In this document: in pieces, positions 36,082 to 44,955 of the stretch | How positions within the stretch are numbered: the stretch's first letter is position 1 | Layout of the letters: each line of letters starts with the position of its first letter | Origin: Lysinibacillus piscis | GTDB lineage: Bacteria > Bacillota > Bacilli > Bacillales_A > Planococcaceae | NCBI RefSeq assembly: GCF_026012395.1 | Contig: NZ_BRZA01000002.1 | Coordinates: forward strand, 558,001-622,000 | Reading direction: 5' to 3' | Length of the DNA: 64,000 nt | The notes under the pieces: model-generated | Told to the model about the DNA's origin: nothing | What the model saw: only the letters and a program-made list of their open reading frames with translations | Databases searched by the model: none | Translations under genes and position numbers: made by a program

Positions 36082-36225
36082 GTGCTTCTTTTACTCGCAC
36101 TTCTTTTTATTTGTCAGCTATTCCTCTTTTTAGAGCAAGATCGAGAGGTGGTGTATCTTGTGAAAATTGTGATGACATTAGCCTTTTTACAATGGATACT
36201 AAAGATTCCATTTATTCATTCATAG
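36082..36225 (+). CDS. spoIIIAF: SpoIIIAF-like protein, minimal form
   Basis: A 47-residue protein starting GTG after GGAGGGAAATAAC. It has one strong membrane helix (LLLLALLFICQLFLFL) and a second hydrophobic stretch. It holds the place between spoIIIAE and spoIIIAG where SpoIIIAF lies, but lacks the whole soluble ring-building domain of the usual roughly 200-residue protein. The name rests on position only. Confidence 0.5.
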   Translation: MLLLLALLFICQLFLFLEQDREVVYLVKIVMTLAFLQWILKIPFIHS

Positions 36226-36288
36226 GAGGAAACAAGCGTACATACACTTGAAAAAGAAAGGGATGAGGGGAGGCAATGTACAAGTGAA

Positions 36289-36696
36289 GTGGAAAAAGTT
36301 CAGAAAAAAAGAGCAGCATGGATCATAATACTCGTTGTTGCCTCCGTGGGCATCTCAATGATTCTACCTATGTTTCAGTCAAATGAGCGTGTATCACAGG
36401 TAACAAATGAAGAAAAATTAGCACAAGTATTACAAGCCATACAAGGTGTTGGGGAGGTAAAAGTTTATTTTTACTATGGTGATTTGGAAGTGGCACAAGA
36501 TGATAATAAATTATTTAGTCAGTATTTTCGAGGAACTGACCAGCAAAAAACAACTGTCACAGGGATTTTAGTTGTGGCGCAGGGAGCATCAGACATTTTC
36601 ATGAAAAATGAAATTCGGACGGTTATTAGTCAAATGATGCAATTACCGATTCATCGGATTGTAATTGTACCAATGGAAAATAAGGAGGAACAGTAA
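36289..36696 (+). CDS. spoIIIAG: SpoIIIAG, stage III sporulation ring protein
   Basis: A 135-residue protein with GTG start (other starts possible). A basic N-terminus and one TM helix (about 8-28) are followed by a ring-building domain: EEKLAQVLQAIQGVGEVKVYF, then a variable loop and a GILVVAQGASD strand and MKNEIRTVISQMM helix. B. subtilis SpoIIIAG is about 229 residues, so this one is short, mainly in the inserted loop. Confidence 0.8.
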   Translation: MEKVQKKRAAWIIILVVASVGISMILPMFQSNERVSQVTNEEKLAQVLQAIQGVGEVKVYFYYGDLEVAQDDNKLFSQYFRGTDQQKTTVTGILVVAQGASDIFMKNEIRTVISQMMQLPIHRIVIVPMENKEEQ

Positions 36697-37242
36697 ATGC
36701 GTGTACGTAGAAGAACAGTTTGGTTGATGACATTATTAAGTTTAGTAGCTGTTATTTCGGTTTATTATGTGGTAGATCCATCTAAACAATTTAATGGCTT
36801 AACCATTTTTACAGATGATACATTGCAACAAACAGCAATTACAGGTGTAGCGGAGCAGGAAGGTGAGACAAAGGAAGTATCTTCACCAAGCCATTTATTT
36901 GAGGAAATGCGTATGCAGATGAGCGATGAAAGAAGTCAGCTACATCAGCAATTAACACAAAAAATTGCTTCTGATCAGGCTTCAGCCGAAGAGAAAAACC
37001 AAGCCTTTAATGATATGGAAAAACTAATTAAGCAAGAATCGGCGGAAGTTATGTTAGAAATGCTAATCAAATCAATGGGCTATTCAGATGCCTTTGTTCG
37101 TGCAGAGGGAGAAAAAGTATCTGTTACGGTGATGGCAGAAGAATTATCCAAAACACAGGCCAATGAAATTATCCATCTTGTACGAACAGAAATGGATGGG
37201 GCAAGCGATGTAAATGTGAAATTTAGTACAAATAATTATTAA
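36697..37242 (+). CDS. spoIIIAH: SpoIIIAH, stage III sporulation ring protein
   Basis: A 181-residue mother-cell protein that meets forespore SpoIIQ. N-terminal TM helix (about 8-27, TVWLMTLLSLVAVISVYYV), a linker, a helical stretch RSQLHQQLTQKIASDQASAE, and a terminal ring-building domain ending EMDGASDVNVKFS. It follows spoIIIAG directly with an AAGGAGGAACAG ribosome site. Confidence 0.88.
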   Translation: MRVRRRTVWLMTLLSLVAVISVYYVVDPSKQFNGLTIFTDDTLQQTAITGVAEQEGETKEVSSPSHLFEEMRMQMSDERSQLHQQLTQKIASDQASAEEKNQAFNDMEKLIKQESAEVMLEMLIKSMGYSDAFVRAEGEKVSVTVMAEELSKTQANEIIHLVRTEMDGASDVNVKFSTNNY

Positions 37243-37650
37243 CATAAAATAATAGATAGAAGTAAGGGATTAAAATTATTTTACAATTATTTTTAAGAAA
37301 ATAAACTATCAGAAAAATAGATATGAAGTGTTGATTTTCTTGAAAATGTAAAATGTACAAGTTTACATTGTAATGTATATTGATATAATGAAAAGGCTTT
37401 CGGTATCATAGCGAAAGCCTTTTGTTATGGGCGATAAAGCAAGGTAACATATCAGCAGAGCGATAGAGAATTTTGGTGAAACTATTTCAAATTGCTGCAA
37501 AAAACTATAGAATAGTAGTCGTACTATATTTTGATTTTGGTTGTTGAAGGAGATGGAACACCTACTTAAACCAAAATAGAGGCCTTGTATATATCACAGA
37601 TTTTGGCGTGACTAGTCGAGGCATAATTGATTTTATAAGGAGCGTTCAAC
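37243..37650 (+). other. Intergenic region between spoIIIAH and accB
   Basis: Holds the spoIIIA terminator (37391-37423) and then the accB promoter region, in which no FapR-type palindrome was found. No gene seen. Confidence 0.6.
37391..37423 (+). terminator. Terminator of the spoIIIA operon
   Basis: AAAAGGCTTTCG pairs perfectly with CGAAAGCCTTTT around GTATCATAG. Confidence 0.9.
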
Positions 37651-38151
37651 ATGTTAAAAATCCAAGAAATTCGTGAAATTATTAAATTAGTAGATGCATC
37701 TTCGATTGATGAGTTTGTATATGAAGTAGACGGCGCAAAAGTAAAATTGAAAAAAAATAATGCGGTCGTTGTAAAGGAAGCGGTTGCACCACAAATTGAG
37801 GTAGTAGCTCCTGTTGTACAGCAAGTGGCACCAGAAGTATCTGTAGCACCAGTAAAGGTAGAGGAAGTGCCTGCACCAGTGGCAGCTGCGCCAGCTGTTA
37901 ATGATGCATCGTTACATAAAATTGTTTCTCCAATGGTAGGAACATTTTATCAATCACCAAATCCTGAATCACCAGTATATGTGAATATTGGTGACAAAGT
38001 TGGCAATGAAACGATTGTATGTATCGTTGAAGCAATGAAGCTATTCAATGAAATCGAAGCAGAGGTACAAGGTGAAATCGTGGAGGTTCTTGTAAAAGAC
38101 GGTGAATTAGTAGAATACGGTCAACCATTATTCCTTGTAAGAGCGAATTAA
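37651..38151 (+). CDS. accB: Acetyl-CoA carboxylase biotin carboxyl carrier protein
   Basis: A 166-residue carrier. The N-terminal part binds biotin carboxylase, a Val/Ala/Pro-rich linker covers about residues 47-85, and the biotinyl domain ends with [13 protein letters not shown] (Lys near 132 carries biotin). It supplies carboxybiotin for malonyl-CoA synthesis. It is directly followed by accC with AAGGAGTG. Confidence 0.96.
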   Translation: MLKIQEIREIIKLVDASSIDEFVYEVDGAKVKLKKNNAVVVKEAVAPQIEVVAPVVQQVAPEVSVAPVKVEEVPAPVAAAPAVNDASLHKIVSPMVGTFYQSPNPESPVYVNIGDKVGNETIVCIVEAMKLFNEIEAEVQGEIVEVLVKDGELVEYGQPLFLVRAN

Positions 38152-38160
38152 GGAGTGCGA

Positions 38161-39531
38161 ATGATGAAAAAAGTATTAATTGCTAATCGTGGTGAAATTG
38201 CCGTACGCATTATTCGTGCTTGTCGAGAGCTAGGCATACAATCTGTTGCCGTATACTCAGAGGCAGATAAAGATGCTTTACATGTAAAATTAGCGGACGA
38301 GGCGTATTGCATTGGACCAAAGCTATCGAAAGACTCTTATTTAAGTTTCGCTGCTCTCCTAAGTGTTGCGGAGAAAACAGGGGTAGATGGTATTCACCCT
38401 GGCTATGGCTTCGTTTCAGAAAATGCTGACTTTGCAGAGGCTTGCGAAAATGCAGGCATTAAGTTTATCGGGCCATCTTCTGACTCCATTAAAATCATGG
38501 GCATTAAAGATGTAGCACGTACAACAATGGAAGCAGCAGGCGTGCCACTTGTACCAGGTACAGGCATCGTCCCTGATATTGAAACAGGGAAAAAATGGGC
38601 GGCTACGATTGGCTATCCTGTCATCATTAAAGCAACTGCTGGTGGTGGTGGTAAAGGGATTCGCGTAGCACGTACAGAAGAAGAGCTTGTCAAAGGGATT
38701 GATATTACACAAAAAGAGGCTGCAGCAGCTTTCGGGAATCCTGGTGTGTATTTAGAGAAATTTATTGAGTATTTCCGTCACTGTGAAATCCAAGTGTTAG
38801 CGGATGGCTATGGCAATGTCGTGCATTTAGGTGAGCGTGATTGTACAGTACAACGACGCATGCAGAAGCTGGTAGAGGAAGCACCATCACCAGCATTGTC
38901 AGCAGAACGTCGTGCAGAAATGGGCGAGGCTGCGGTAAAAGCAGCACAGGCTTGTAACTACGAGGGTGCGGGTACAATTGAATTTATTTACGATTATCAG
39001 GATGATCAATTTTACTTTATGGAGATGAATACACGTATCCAAGTAGAACATCCTGTCACAGAAATGATTTCAGGCGTTGACCTAGTGCAGCAGCAATTAA
39101 AAATTGCCTCTGGTGAGAAGCTACCATTTACACAAGAGGATATTCAATTAAAGGGCTGGGCAATCGAATGCCGTATTAATGCCGAAAATGCCTACAAAAA
39201 CTTTATCCCATCTGCTGGGACAGTGGATACGTATATCACACCTGGTGGTTATGGTGTGCGTATTGATTCCGCTGTTTACGCAGGCTACACGATTCCTCCT
39301 TATTATGATTCAATGGTGGCAAAGCTTATCGTTCATGCCGATACACGTGAGGAAGCCATCGCTAAAATGAATCGTGCATTAAGTGAATTTGAAGTAGCGG
39401 GTCCTGGTATTCATACAACAATTCCGTTCCACCAAGCGTTGATGAACAATGACGTTTTCAAATCGGCGCAATTCAATACGAAGTTCCTAGAAGAGAATGA
39501 TGTTTTGGGTGTGGCTGAGAAAGCGAAGTAA
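38161..39531 (+). CDS. accC: Biotin carboxylase
   Basis: A 456-residue ATP-grasp enzyme carboxylating biotin on AccB. ATG 38161 follows AAGGAGTGCGA. MKKVLIANRGEIAVRIIRA, the ATP loop KATAGGGGKGIRVAR (near residue 160) and FMEMNTRIQVEHPVTE are intact. The last 39 codons and stop lie inside a 123-bp repeat with a perfect copy at 48195, so the current 3' end may have been supplied by the inserted element. The protein is not altered. Confidence 0.96.
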   Translation: MMKKVLIANRGEIAVRIIRACRELGIQSVAVYSEADKDALHVKLADEAYCIGPKLSKDSYLSFAALLSVAEKTGVDGIHPGYGFVSENADFAEACENAGIKFIGPSSDSIKIMGIKDVARTTMEAAGVPLVPGTGIVPDIETGKKWAATIGYPVIIKATAGGGGKGIRVARTEEELVKGIDITQKEAAAAFGNPGVYLEKFIEYFRHCEIQVLADGYGNVVHLGERDCTVQRRMQKLVEEAPSPALSAERRAEMGEAAVKAAQACNYEGAGTIEFIYDYQDDQFYFMEMNTRIQVEHPVTEMISGVDLVQQQLKIASGEKLPFTQEDIQLKGWAIECRINAENAYKNFIPSAGTVDTYITPGGYGVRIDSAVYAGYTIPPYYDSMVAKLIVHADTREEAIAKMNRALSEFEVAGPGIHTTIPFHQALMNNDVFKSAQFNTKFLEENDVLGVAEKAK

Positions 39532-39537
39532 GTGTTT
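39415..39537 (+). repeat. 123-bp direct repeat, left copy (attL-like, accC 3' end)
   Basis: Identical base for base to 48195-48317. It covers the accC end from the ACAACA before the ATTCCGTTCC block through the stop codon and AGTGTTT. Such gene-end duplications flank integrative elements that restore the target gene on entry. Confidence 0.93.
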
Positions 39538-39585
39538 AGGGAATAAAACTTGGAATAAAACAAATCGGAATATCCGAAATTTTTT

Positions 39586-39622
39586 ACCTCTAACTAAATT
39601 TATTTAGGTTGGAGGTTTTTTT
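39586..39622 (+). terminator. accC terminator overlapping the integrase ribosome site
   Basis: ACCTC and AACTAAAT pair with ATTTAGGTT and GGAGGT, followed by seven T. The 3' arm contains GGAGG, seven bases before the integrase ATG. Terminator folding would hide the ribosome site on any read-through transcript. Confidence 0.75.
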
Positions 39623-40666
39623 ATGTCTAAAAATAAGCAGAGGACAGGGATATTTGATTTAGAACATATAAGTCCCATTGAGCTGAAAAAAATGAATCCT
39701 AAAAATGAGAATGACGAACCACTTATAATAGCACCATCCATTGTGGTGGATGTTAATTCTGTTCGATTAAAAGGTAATCGTATTAGCGCCCATTCAGCTT
39801 TAATGATTGTCAAAGAGCAAATGCGACTGTCAGGTATTCGGAAGCGAACAATTGGCGAATATGATTATATTTTTACTCGCATGTTGAAAAACATGAATAT
39901 TGAATATGTAGACGAAATTTCTTTGGAAACATTGTTTGGTTTTATTGCTTCTTTAGGGAACATCAAAGATATTACAAAGCAAAGTAAACTACGTGTTGTA
40001 AAGGCAATACTAAATCGCATGTTTGACAATGGATGGATAGAAAAGCGATTTTGGAAAGATGTAAAAATAAAGGTAGATGGCAAAATTAAGCCCCCTGCCA
40101 ATGAAAATAATTTAGCTATTTTATTGTCTACTTTTGATATGAGCAACTTCATTCATTTTCGTGACGCAGTAGCTGTTTTAACAATTTATAAATGTGGTTT
40201 GAGAGTGAATACATTAGTGCGATTAGAAGAGAAGCATATTGATTTTGATAATCAGTTACTAATGATTGAGGGAGACATTATGAAAGGGAGGGAGGCATTA
40301 AAGCTTCCTATTGATGATGAATTAGAACGCTTTTTGAAGCGGTTGATTGCACAAAACAATAAAATTCGAAGTCATTATAGAAAACGCAATAAATATATTT
40401 TTATTAATAAATTTGGTGAATCACTTATTACAGAAAAATCAACTTGCACCATATCAAAAAGGCTATCCTACTATGCAAAAAAATATCATTTAAAAGACAT
40501 TAACCCTCACGCCATACGCAGGTTATATGCAACTAATCTGCTAAGAAAAGGCGCAAATGTAGCGTTAATCAGTAAGGCATTATCACATAAGTCTCTCGCT
40601 ACTACGACTGCTTATCTAGGGTTATCAGTGGATGAAGTAGCGAAAGATTTAAGAGATTACTTATGA
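39623..40666 (+). CDS. Tyrosine recombinase (integrase) of the accC element
   Basis: A 347-residue integrase with a SAM-like core-binding domain (about 55-150, SALMIVKEQMRLSGIRKRTI) and catalytic domain. Catalytic residues are in CGLRVNTLVRLEEKHID (Arg), HAIRRLYATNLL (HxxR), LSHKS (His) and TTAYLGL (nucleophilic Tyr). It is beside the left repeat, where an integrase that targets the accC end should be. The relic at 48398 is a divergent homologue in the same place relative to the other repeat. Confidence 0.92.
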   Translation: MSKNKQRTGIFDLEHISPIELKKMNPKNENDEPLIIAPSIVVDVNSVRLKGNRISAHSALMIVKEQMRLSGIRKRTIGEYDYIFTRMLKNMNIEYVDEISLETLFGFIASLGNIKDITKQSKLRVVKAILNRMFDNGWIEKRFWKDVKIKVDGKIKPPANENNLAILLSTFDMSNFIHFRDAVAVLTIYKCGLRVNTLVRLEEKHIDFDNQLLMIEGDIMKGREALKLPIDDELERFLKRLIAQNNKIRSHYRKRNKYIFINKFGESLITEKSTCTISKRLSYYAKKYHLKDINPHAIRRLYATNLLRKGANVALISKALSHKSLATTTAYLGLSVDEVAKDLRDYL

Positions 40667-40676
40667 GGGGGATACA

Positions 40677-41090
40677 ATGTCAAAAATTATCAATACAGCA
40701 AACTATGGTTTATATGAGCTTCATGCTCGCTACAATGCCATATACAACGTAGTTACATTCGATAAGTATGCAGTCTATAGTAGTCAACCGCCTTTTAGGA
40801 TGGGGTCAATTGAGCTAACAAAGGAAGATTTACATTTGATGCTTAAATATTTCTATGATATGGAAGACAAAGGGAGCGAACAACCGATGATAGATTACAA
40901 AGTTACTTTTTCAGTACCGCATGATTTTGAAGGATTCAATGAATTTACAACAGCACAGGGGAACATTGACAGCATTGTTATTACAACAAGTGATGGTCAA
41001 ACAATGATGTTAACTAGTGTGGAGAGCTTTGAGATTGTAGAGGCAGTAGAGATTGATATTGATGAAGATAAAGACAGAAAGCTAATATAG
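40677..41090 (+). CDS. Hypothetical protein downstream of the integrase
   Basis: A 137-residue acidic protein with GAGGGGGATAC ribosome site, 10 bases after the integrase stop, so likely co-transcribed. It has two parts: an N-terminal region (YGLYELHARYNAIYNVVTFD) and a beta-rich C-terminal region ending in an Asp-rich tail. It is too large and too acidic for a usual excisionase. No family recognised. Confidence 0.6.
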   Translation: MSKIINTANYGLYELHARYNAIYNVVTFDKYAVYSSQPPFRMGSIELTKEDLHLMLKYFYDMEDKGSEQPMIDYKVTFSVPHDFEGFNEFTTAQGNIDSIVITTSDGQTMMLTSVESFEIVEAVEIDIDEDKDRKLI

Positions 41091-41565
41091 ATAAGTCAAA
41101 CACGCTAATCTTTCAAGAGGTGGCGTGTTTTTATTATGAAGATTTGAATACTCTTGGAGAGTAGAATAAATAGTTATTGACCTCAAATATAGAATCAATT
41201 GAGAAAATTGGTATTTTTGGTTGGAGGGCTTTCAATTGATAATAATTTGATGTACAATAATAGTAATATGATTTTTTAGGCATTTACAGCAAACAGACGC
41301 TCTTTTAATAGAGCATGTGCCTAGTATAGATAAATAATAAAATACGAAAAAAATACCCTGCCAATAGGGCTTTTTGTTATGTAAATTTATTGAACTATAC
41401 TAAGGCTGTCTATCTTGTTATACGTGTCTATTTGAAAAGACAATAACAATTAGAAAGACACTTTTAAACAATAGTTTAGAAGTGTTTTTTTGTTTGAAGT
41501 TATTTCAATATATATGGTAAAGCCCCTTTTGTAGCAGGCGTAAGCGAACAAAAGGAGAAATAAAA
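41091..41565 (+). other. Gene-free stretch with three terminator-like hairpins
   Basis: Hairpins: ACACGC/GCGTGT at 41100-41130, ACCCT/AGGG(CT) at 41354-41376, and ACACTTTTAAAC/GTTTAGAAGTGT at 41457-41493, each followed by T runs. The last lies 73 bases before the replication gene and could act as an attenuator or replication-control RNA structure. No gene seen. Confidence 0.65.
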
Positions 41566-42849
41566 ATGTATCACTTTACTCACAACTGTTTCGACACAAA
41601 TCCTAGTGCAATATCTGCTATTGATTTACTTCAATTTGTACATGGAGATAATAAACGTTTTGCTCAGTTAATTCAACTCACAGAAGAACAACCTAAGATG
41701 GTAAGTAGAATAGGGAAAGCAATCTACTATGAGATTCCTCAAAGTGAATGGTTAGGGAAGGATGTGTATTTTTCCTTAAATACTTTTAAGAGCTATAAGA
41801 GGGTATCAAAAGATTGTGTAAGACTTAATGCACTCTATACCGATTTAGATTTCTATAAAGAGGGAATGGATTTAATTGAAGCACGTTATCAAATTGATGA
41901 AATGATAGCAAATGAGGTCATATTGCCACCAAATATTATTATTCATAGTGGGCGTGGTCTACAGCTTATTTGGTTAATGGAATATATGAAGCATGACCGT
42001 TATCTCAAATTGTGGCTTCGTATGCAAAATGAAATATATGAGAGATTTCAACATCTTCATTCTGATAATAAAGCTAAATCGGTCACACAAATTTTTCGTT
42101 TAGCAGGAAGTATTTCTTCGAGAACAGGTGGTATTATACGAGCAGAGTATTTAAGAGATGCTCGTTACTCAATTGGAGAAATGAAGGAGTTTCTTTTACC
42201 TGAGCTTCCTAGTAAACCGAAAGTGATAAATGAGGAAGTCGTTACCCCGAAGACTAAGAAGAAAAAGGGTGATAAAAAAGCTGTTAGTCATTTATTAACA
42301 GAATATAGCTTGAATCAAGCACGTTTGAAAGATTTTGAGAAACTTCTTGAAATTCAACCTGTAGTGAACCGTAAGACTTTATTGTTCAACTATGCTATTT
42401 GCACTAAAGCAGTAGGGATGGATGATAAGATGATTGAACGAAATTTGCAACGTATCAACGCAAGCTTCTATAAACCATTGCCTGACTCGAGAATAAGAGG
42501 GGCAATAAATTCAGTGAACCAAGTGGCATATAAAATGACTAATACTACACTGATAGCTGATTTGAATATCACGTTAGAACAGCAGAGACAGCTTACAACA
42601 ATTATTAGTAAGCAAGTCAAAAAGGAACGAGAGCAGAAGCATAAAGAAGCTAAGAGAAGGGAAAATGGTATTCGACCAATGGCTGAGTATCAAGAATCAC
42701 GTAGGGAGCTGTCAGATGAACGCATGATGGCTTTGAATAGGCTAATGGAGCAACAGCCCGAATTGAAGAATAAGGAGCTTGCAGAGCTATTAAGTTGTTC
42801 TGAAAGTACAATAAAGCGTATGAAATCGAAACTTAAAGGTAGCTCATGA
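41566..42849 (+). CDS. Primase/RepB-like replication protein
   Basis: A 427-residue protein. The segment LNALYTDLDFYKEG (near residue 90) has the hhhDhD metal motif and IIIHSGRGLQLIWLM (near 127) the downstream His-containing motif of archaeo-eukaryotic-type primases found in plasmid and satellite replication proteins. The middle is helical. The C-terminus (LAELLSCSESTIKRMKSKL) is a helix-turn-helix that could bind an origin. GGAGAAATAAAA ribosome site. It suggests the element can replicate after excision. Confidence 0.65.
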   Translation: MYHFTHNCFDTNPSAISAIDLLQFVHGDNKRFAQLIQLTEEQPKMVSRIGKAIYYEIPQSEWLGKDVYFSLNTFKSYKRVSKDCVRLNALYTDLDFYKEGMDLIEARYQIDEMIANEVILPPNIIIHSGRGLQLIWLMEYMKHDRYLKLWLRMQNEIYERFQHLHSDNKAKSVTQIFRLAGSISSRTGGIIRAEYLRDARYSIGEMKEFLLPELPSKPKVINEEVVTPKTKKKKGDKKAVSHLLTEYSLNQARLKDFEKLLEIQPVVNRKTLLFNYAICTKAVGMDDKMIERNLQRINASFYKPLPDSRIRGAINSVNQVAYKMTNTTLIADLNITLEQQRQLTTIISKQVKKEREQKHKEAKRRENGIRPMAEYQESRRELSDERMMALNRLMEQQPELKNKELAELLSCSESTIKRMKSKLKGSS

Positions 42850-43096
42850 GGATTCCACTTAGATGTATTATTACTTCTAGCCCTTAACAGCAGTACAGCT
42901 AGGGAGTAGGATAGTATGTATGGAGTAGTATTGCTGTATGTGTGAATATATCATTATGAAGTTGCGGTGAAAATGATTTGAAAAGTCTGCAAAGTGCATC
43001 ATTCTTGTACTCTTTAGAGTTAAAGTGACTATACGTGAGGAGCGTTCAGCAATCTTTGAGAGAAGTAGGGTTTCTAGCTAGCCTATAATAAAAAAG

Positions 43097-43125
43097 AGCA
43101 CATCGCTTAGGTGTGATGTACTCGG
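43097..43125. terminator. Bidirectional terminator
   Basis: GAGCACATC pairs with GATGTACTC (one mismatch) with A-rich and T-rich flanks, between convergent genes. Confidence 0.65.
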
Positions 43126-43134
43126 AAAAATAGT

Positions 43135-44154
43135 TTATTTATTTATTAACATTTGATATGGTGTTAATTCAGAATCTTCTACATGTGGATTTATTATAGT
43201 TCTGTAGTTATTATCTGCAATAGTTAATATAAGACGTGTAAATCCAACATCAGTATAGTGTGGCTTACCGAATTTATCGACTTCAAATTTTAAGGAGGCT
43301 TCGAAACCTTTTTCTATCAGCATATCGAGTGTTTGAATTGTAGTATAGCCACTCTTAAGTAATTCGGATACAAAGTGCGATACAATTTTACTATTTGCGT
43401 GAGGTCGATTTGAAAATTTATTAGTTAAATATAGGGTTAAACTATCTAAGTTTAACGCTATATCTTCGTGATTGTTACTTTTCTTTACTATACCTTCAAT
43501 ATCTTCTGAAATAGATATGGTGTTTTCTTGACGTTCTTTGTAAAACATTTCAAAGTGAGTATCTGCAACATAGAAAAGACCACTGAGAGCATTGAAATCA
43601 CGTTTGAGCTCAGGTGGAATATCGTTGTCACTTTTGTACTCTAGGAAGTGTGAAATATTTGCCCAAGCATCCATTGAAATTGTTCTTACTTGAATTTCAA
43701 ATGCTATATTCTTTATTGAATCATATCTAGAACCTTTGAAGTGTTGCTTAATCTTTACAATATAATGTGCAGACATATAACCAAACATATTGAAATTAGA
43801 AGGGTCAGTGATTTTGTTATCCTCTAAAATGATTTCAAAATTATTATTGATTACTTTTGTAATTTTTTCAATATCCGATAAGAATAAGCAAACAACTCTT
43901 AAACCAACAATATCAGTAATATCTTCAAAAGGGTTAGTAGTCTGTTTTTCTTCAATTTTTTTCAAGAATGAATCTTTTTCTTTAACCCTTGATAAAATTG
44001 TGTGTATCTTGATATTTTCTTGATTTAGAGCGAGTTTTAATGTGTGCTTTCCTTCTTCCTCAAGTTGTTTATAGACGTGGAAGAGTTGGGAAAATGTTTT
44101 TTCTACTGCTTCAATGTTAAAGTTGCTACCTACTTTAATTGTAGTAGAAGTCAT
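43135..44154 (-). CDS. RelA/SpoT-domain (alarmone synthetase-like) protein
   Basis: A 339-residue protein; ATG 44154 follows AAAGGAGG. Residues about 55-190 form a (p)ppGpp-synthetase fold: RVKEKDSFLKKIEE (ATP-binding R/K/S/K), DITDIVGLRVVC (catalytic Asp), GYMSAHYIV, and FEIQVRTISMDAWANISHFLEYK split as EIQVRT (catalytic Glu) and WANISH...YK. The C-terminal about 130 residues are helical and unassigned. No hydrolase domain is visible. Cargo of the integrated element; it may be an alarmone synthetase, toxic small-alarmone enzyme or anti-phage factor. Confidence 0.82.
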   Translation of the reverse strand: MTSTTIKVGSNFNIEAVEKTFSQLFHVYKQLEEEGKHTLKLALNQENIKIHTILSRVKEKDSFLKKIEEKQTTNPFEDITDIVGLRVVCLFLSDIEKITKVINNNFEIILEDNKITDPSNFNMFGYMSAHYIVKIKQHFKGSRYDSIKNIAFEIQVRTISMDAWANISHFLEYKSDNDIPPELKRDFNALSGLFYVADTHFEMFYKERQENTISISEDIEGIVKKSNNHEDIALNLDSLTLYLTNKFSNRPHANSKIVSHFVSELLKSGYTTIQTLDMLIEKGFEASLKFEVDKFGKPHYTDVGFTRLILTIADNNYRTIINPHVEDSELTPYQMLINK

Positions 44155-44485
44155 CCAAGTAGCCTCCTTTATAAAATTCATCTTTATCTTTCTATTCTAG
44201 ATTAAGAAATGTGATTTAGCTATAACGTAATTCTGACCTTGTTAACATTGGTTAGTTAAGCAGAGGAATCGTTCACACAGAGGCTGTTTAGTAGTTACTA
44301 GAGCGTGTGTTCCCAGATAAATTGAAAATCAGCTCTCAGATGGATTTTTAAAGTCAATACACGTCCTGTAAGTAACAATATGAGTAAGCTTATGTTCATT
44401 TTTAGGTGGTTACAGAGCCTGTATGAGCGTTTAAGTATAACATATCGAGTGTGTAGACAATAGGAGCTACCAACAAAGGATAGCC
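44155..44485 (-). other. Spacer between RelA/SpoT gene and repressor
   Basis: About 330 bp without a supportable gene. No strong terminator was found between the repressor and the RelA/SpoT gene, which are on the same strand, so read-through is possible. Confidence 0.5.
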
Positions 44486-44821
44486 CTACTTCTTGTTTTG
44501 AATCTTCAATAGCTCATCAATTTGCTTTAAAACAAATTCTTGATAATCAGGATTCAGCTCTTTAAAAACATTCATTGCCATTTCAAACTTAGTATCAGCA
44601 GGGTTTTTGAACATATCGCCTTCACCACTTTTGAGCCAATTTTCATTCACATTGAAAGTGATACAAATTAGTCTGATGATGCGGTCATTTACCTTGCGAT
44701 GTTCTAACTCAATGCCTGCTATATGGCTATTAGAAATTGAAATGGCAGTAGCGAATTTCGCTTGTGACAGGTTAAGTGCTGTGCGTATCTGTTTAACACG
44801 CTGATTGATAGTTATAGACAT
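44486..44821 (-). CDS. XRE-family repressor
   Basis: A 111-residue regulator. ATG 44821 follows GAGGTGATAAAT. An N-terminal helix-turn-helix (residues about 5-60: LNLSQAKFATAISISNSHIAGIE split at family positions) is followed by a short linker. A C-terminal helical oligomerisation region contains FKELNPDYQEFVLKQIDEL. It is divergent from the small gene at 44956, so it probably controls the shared promoter region, as a lysogeny-type switch. Confidence 0.85.
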   Translation of the reverse strand: MSITINQRVKQIRTALNLSQAKFATAISISNSHIAGIELEHRKVNDRIIRLICITFNVNENWLKSGEGDMFKNPADTKFEMAMNVFKELNPDYQEFVLKQIDELLKIQNKK

Positions 44822-44892
44822 ATTTATCACCTCATTATTGTATTCAAAATATCACATATTCACTCACTTTGAAAGTAAATATAATTAAAATA

Positions 44893-44924
44893 GAGTTGAA
44901 TCACTCTCTATGAAATTATATAAT
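44893..44924 (+). promoter_or_regulatory. Promoter with overlapping dyad operator
   Basis: TTGAAT (44896-44901) and TATAAT (44919-44924) have a 17-bp spacer. The dyad AGAGTTGAATCACTCT (44893-44908) covers the -35 box and is a good candidate site for the divergent XRE repressor. Confidence 0.65.
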
Positions 44925-44955
44925 ACTCTCATAAGGTTTGCTAGGGAGGGGTATT

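Noticed and set aside
37430-37650. FapR operator or biotin (BirA) site before accB
   Set aside because: No palindrome resembling either consensus was found in the leader.
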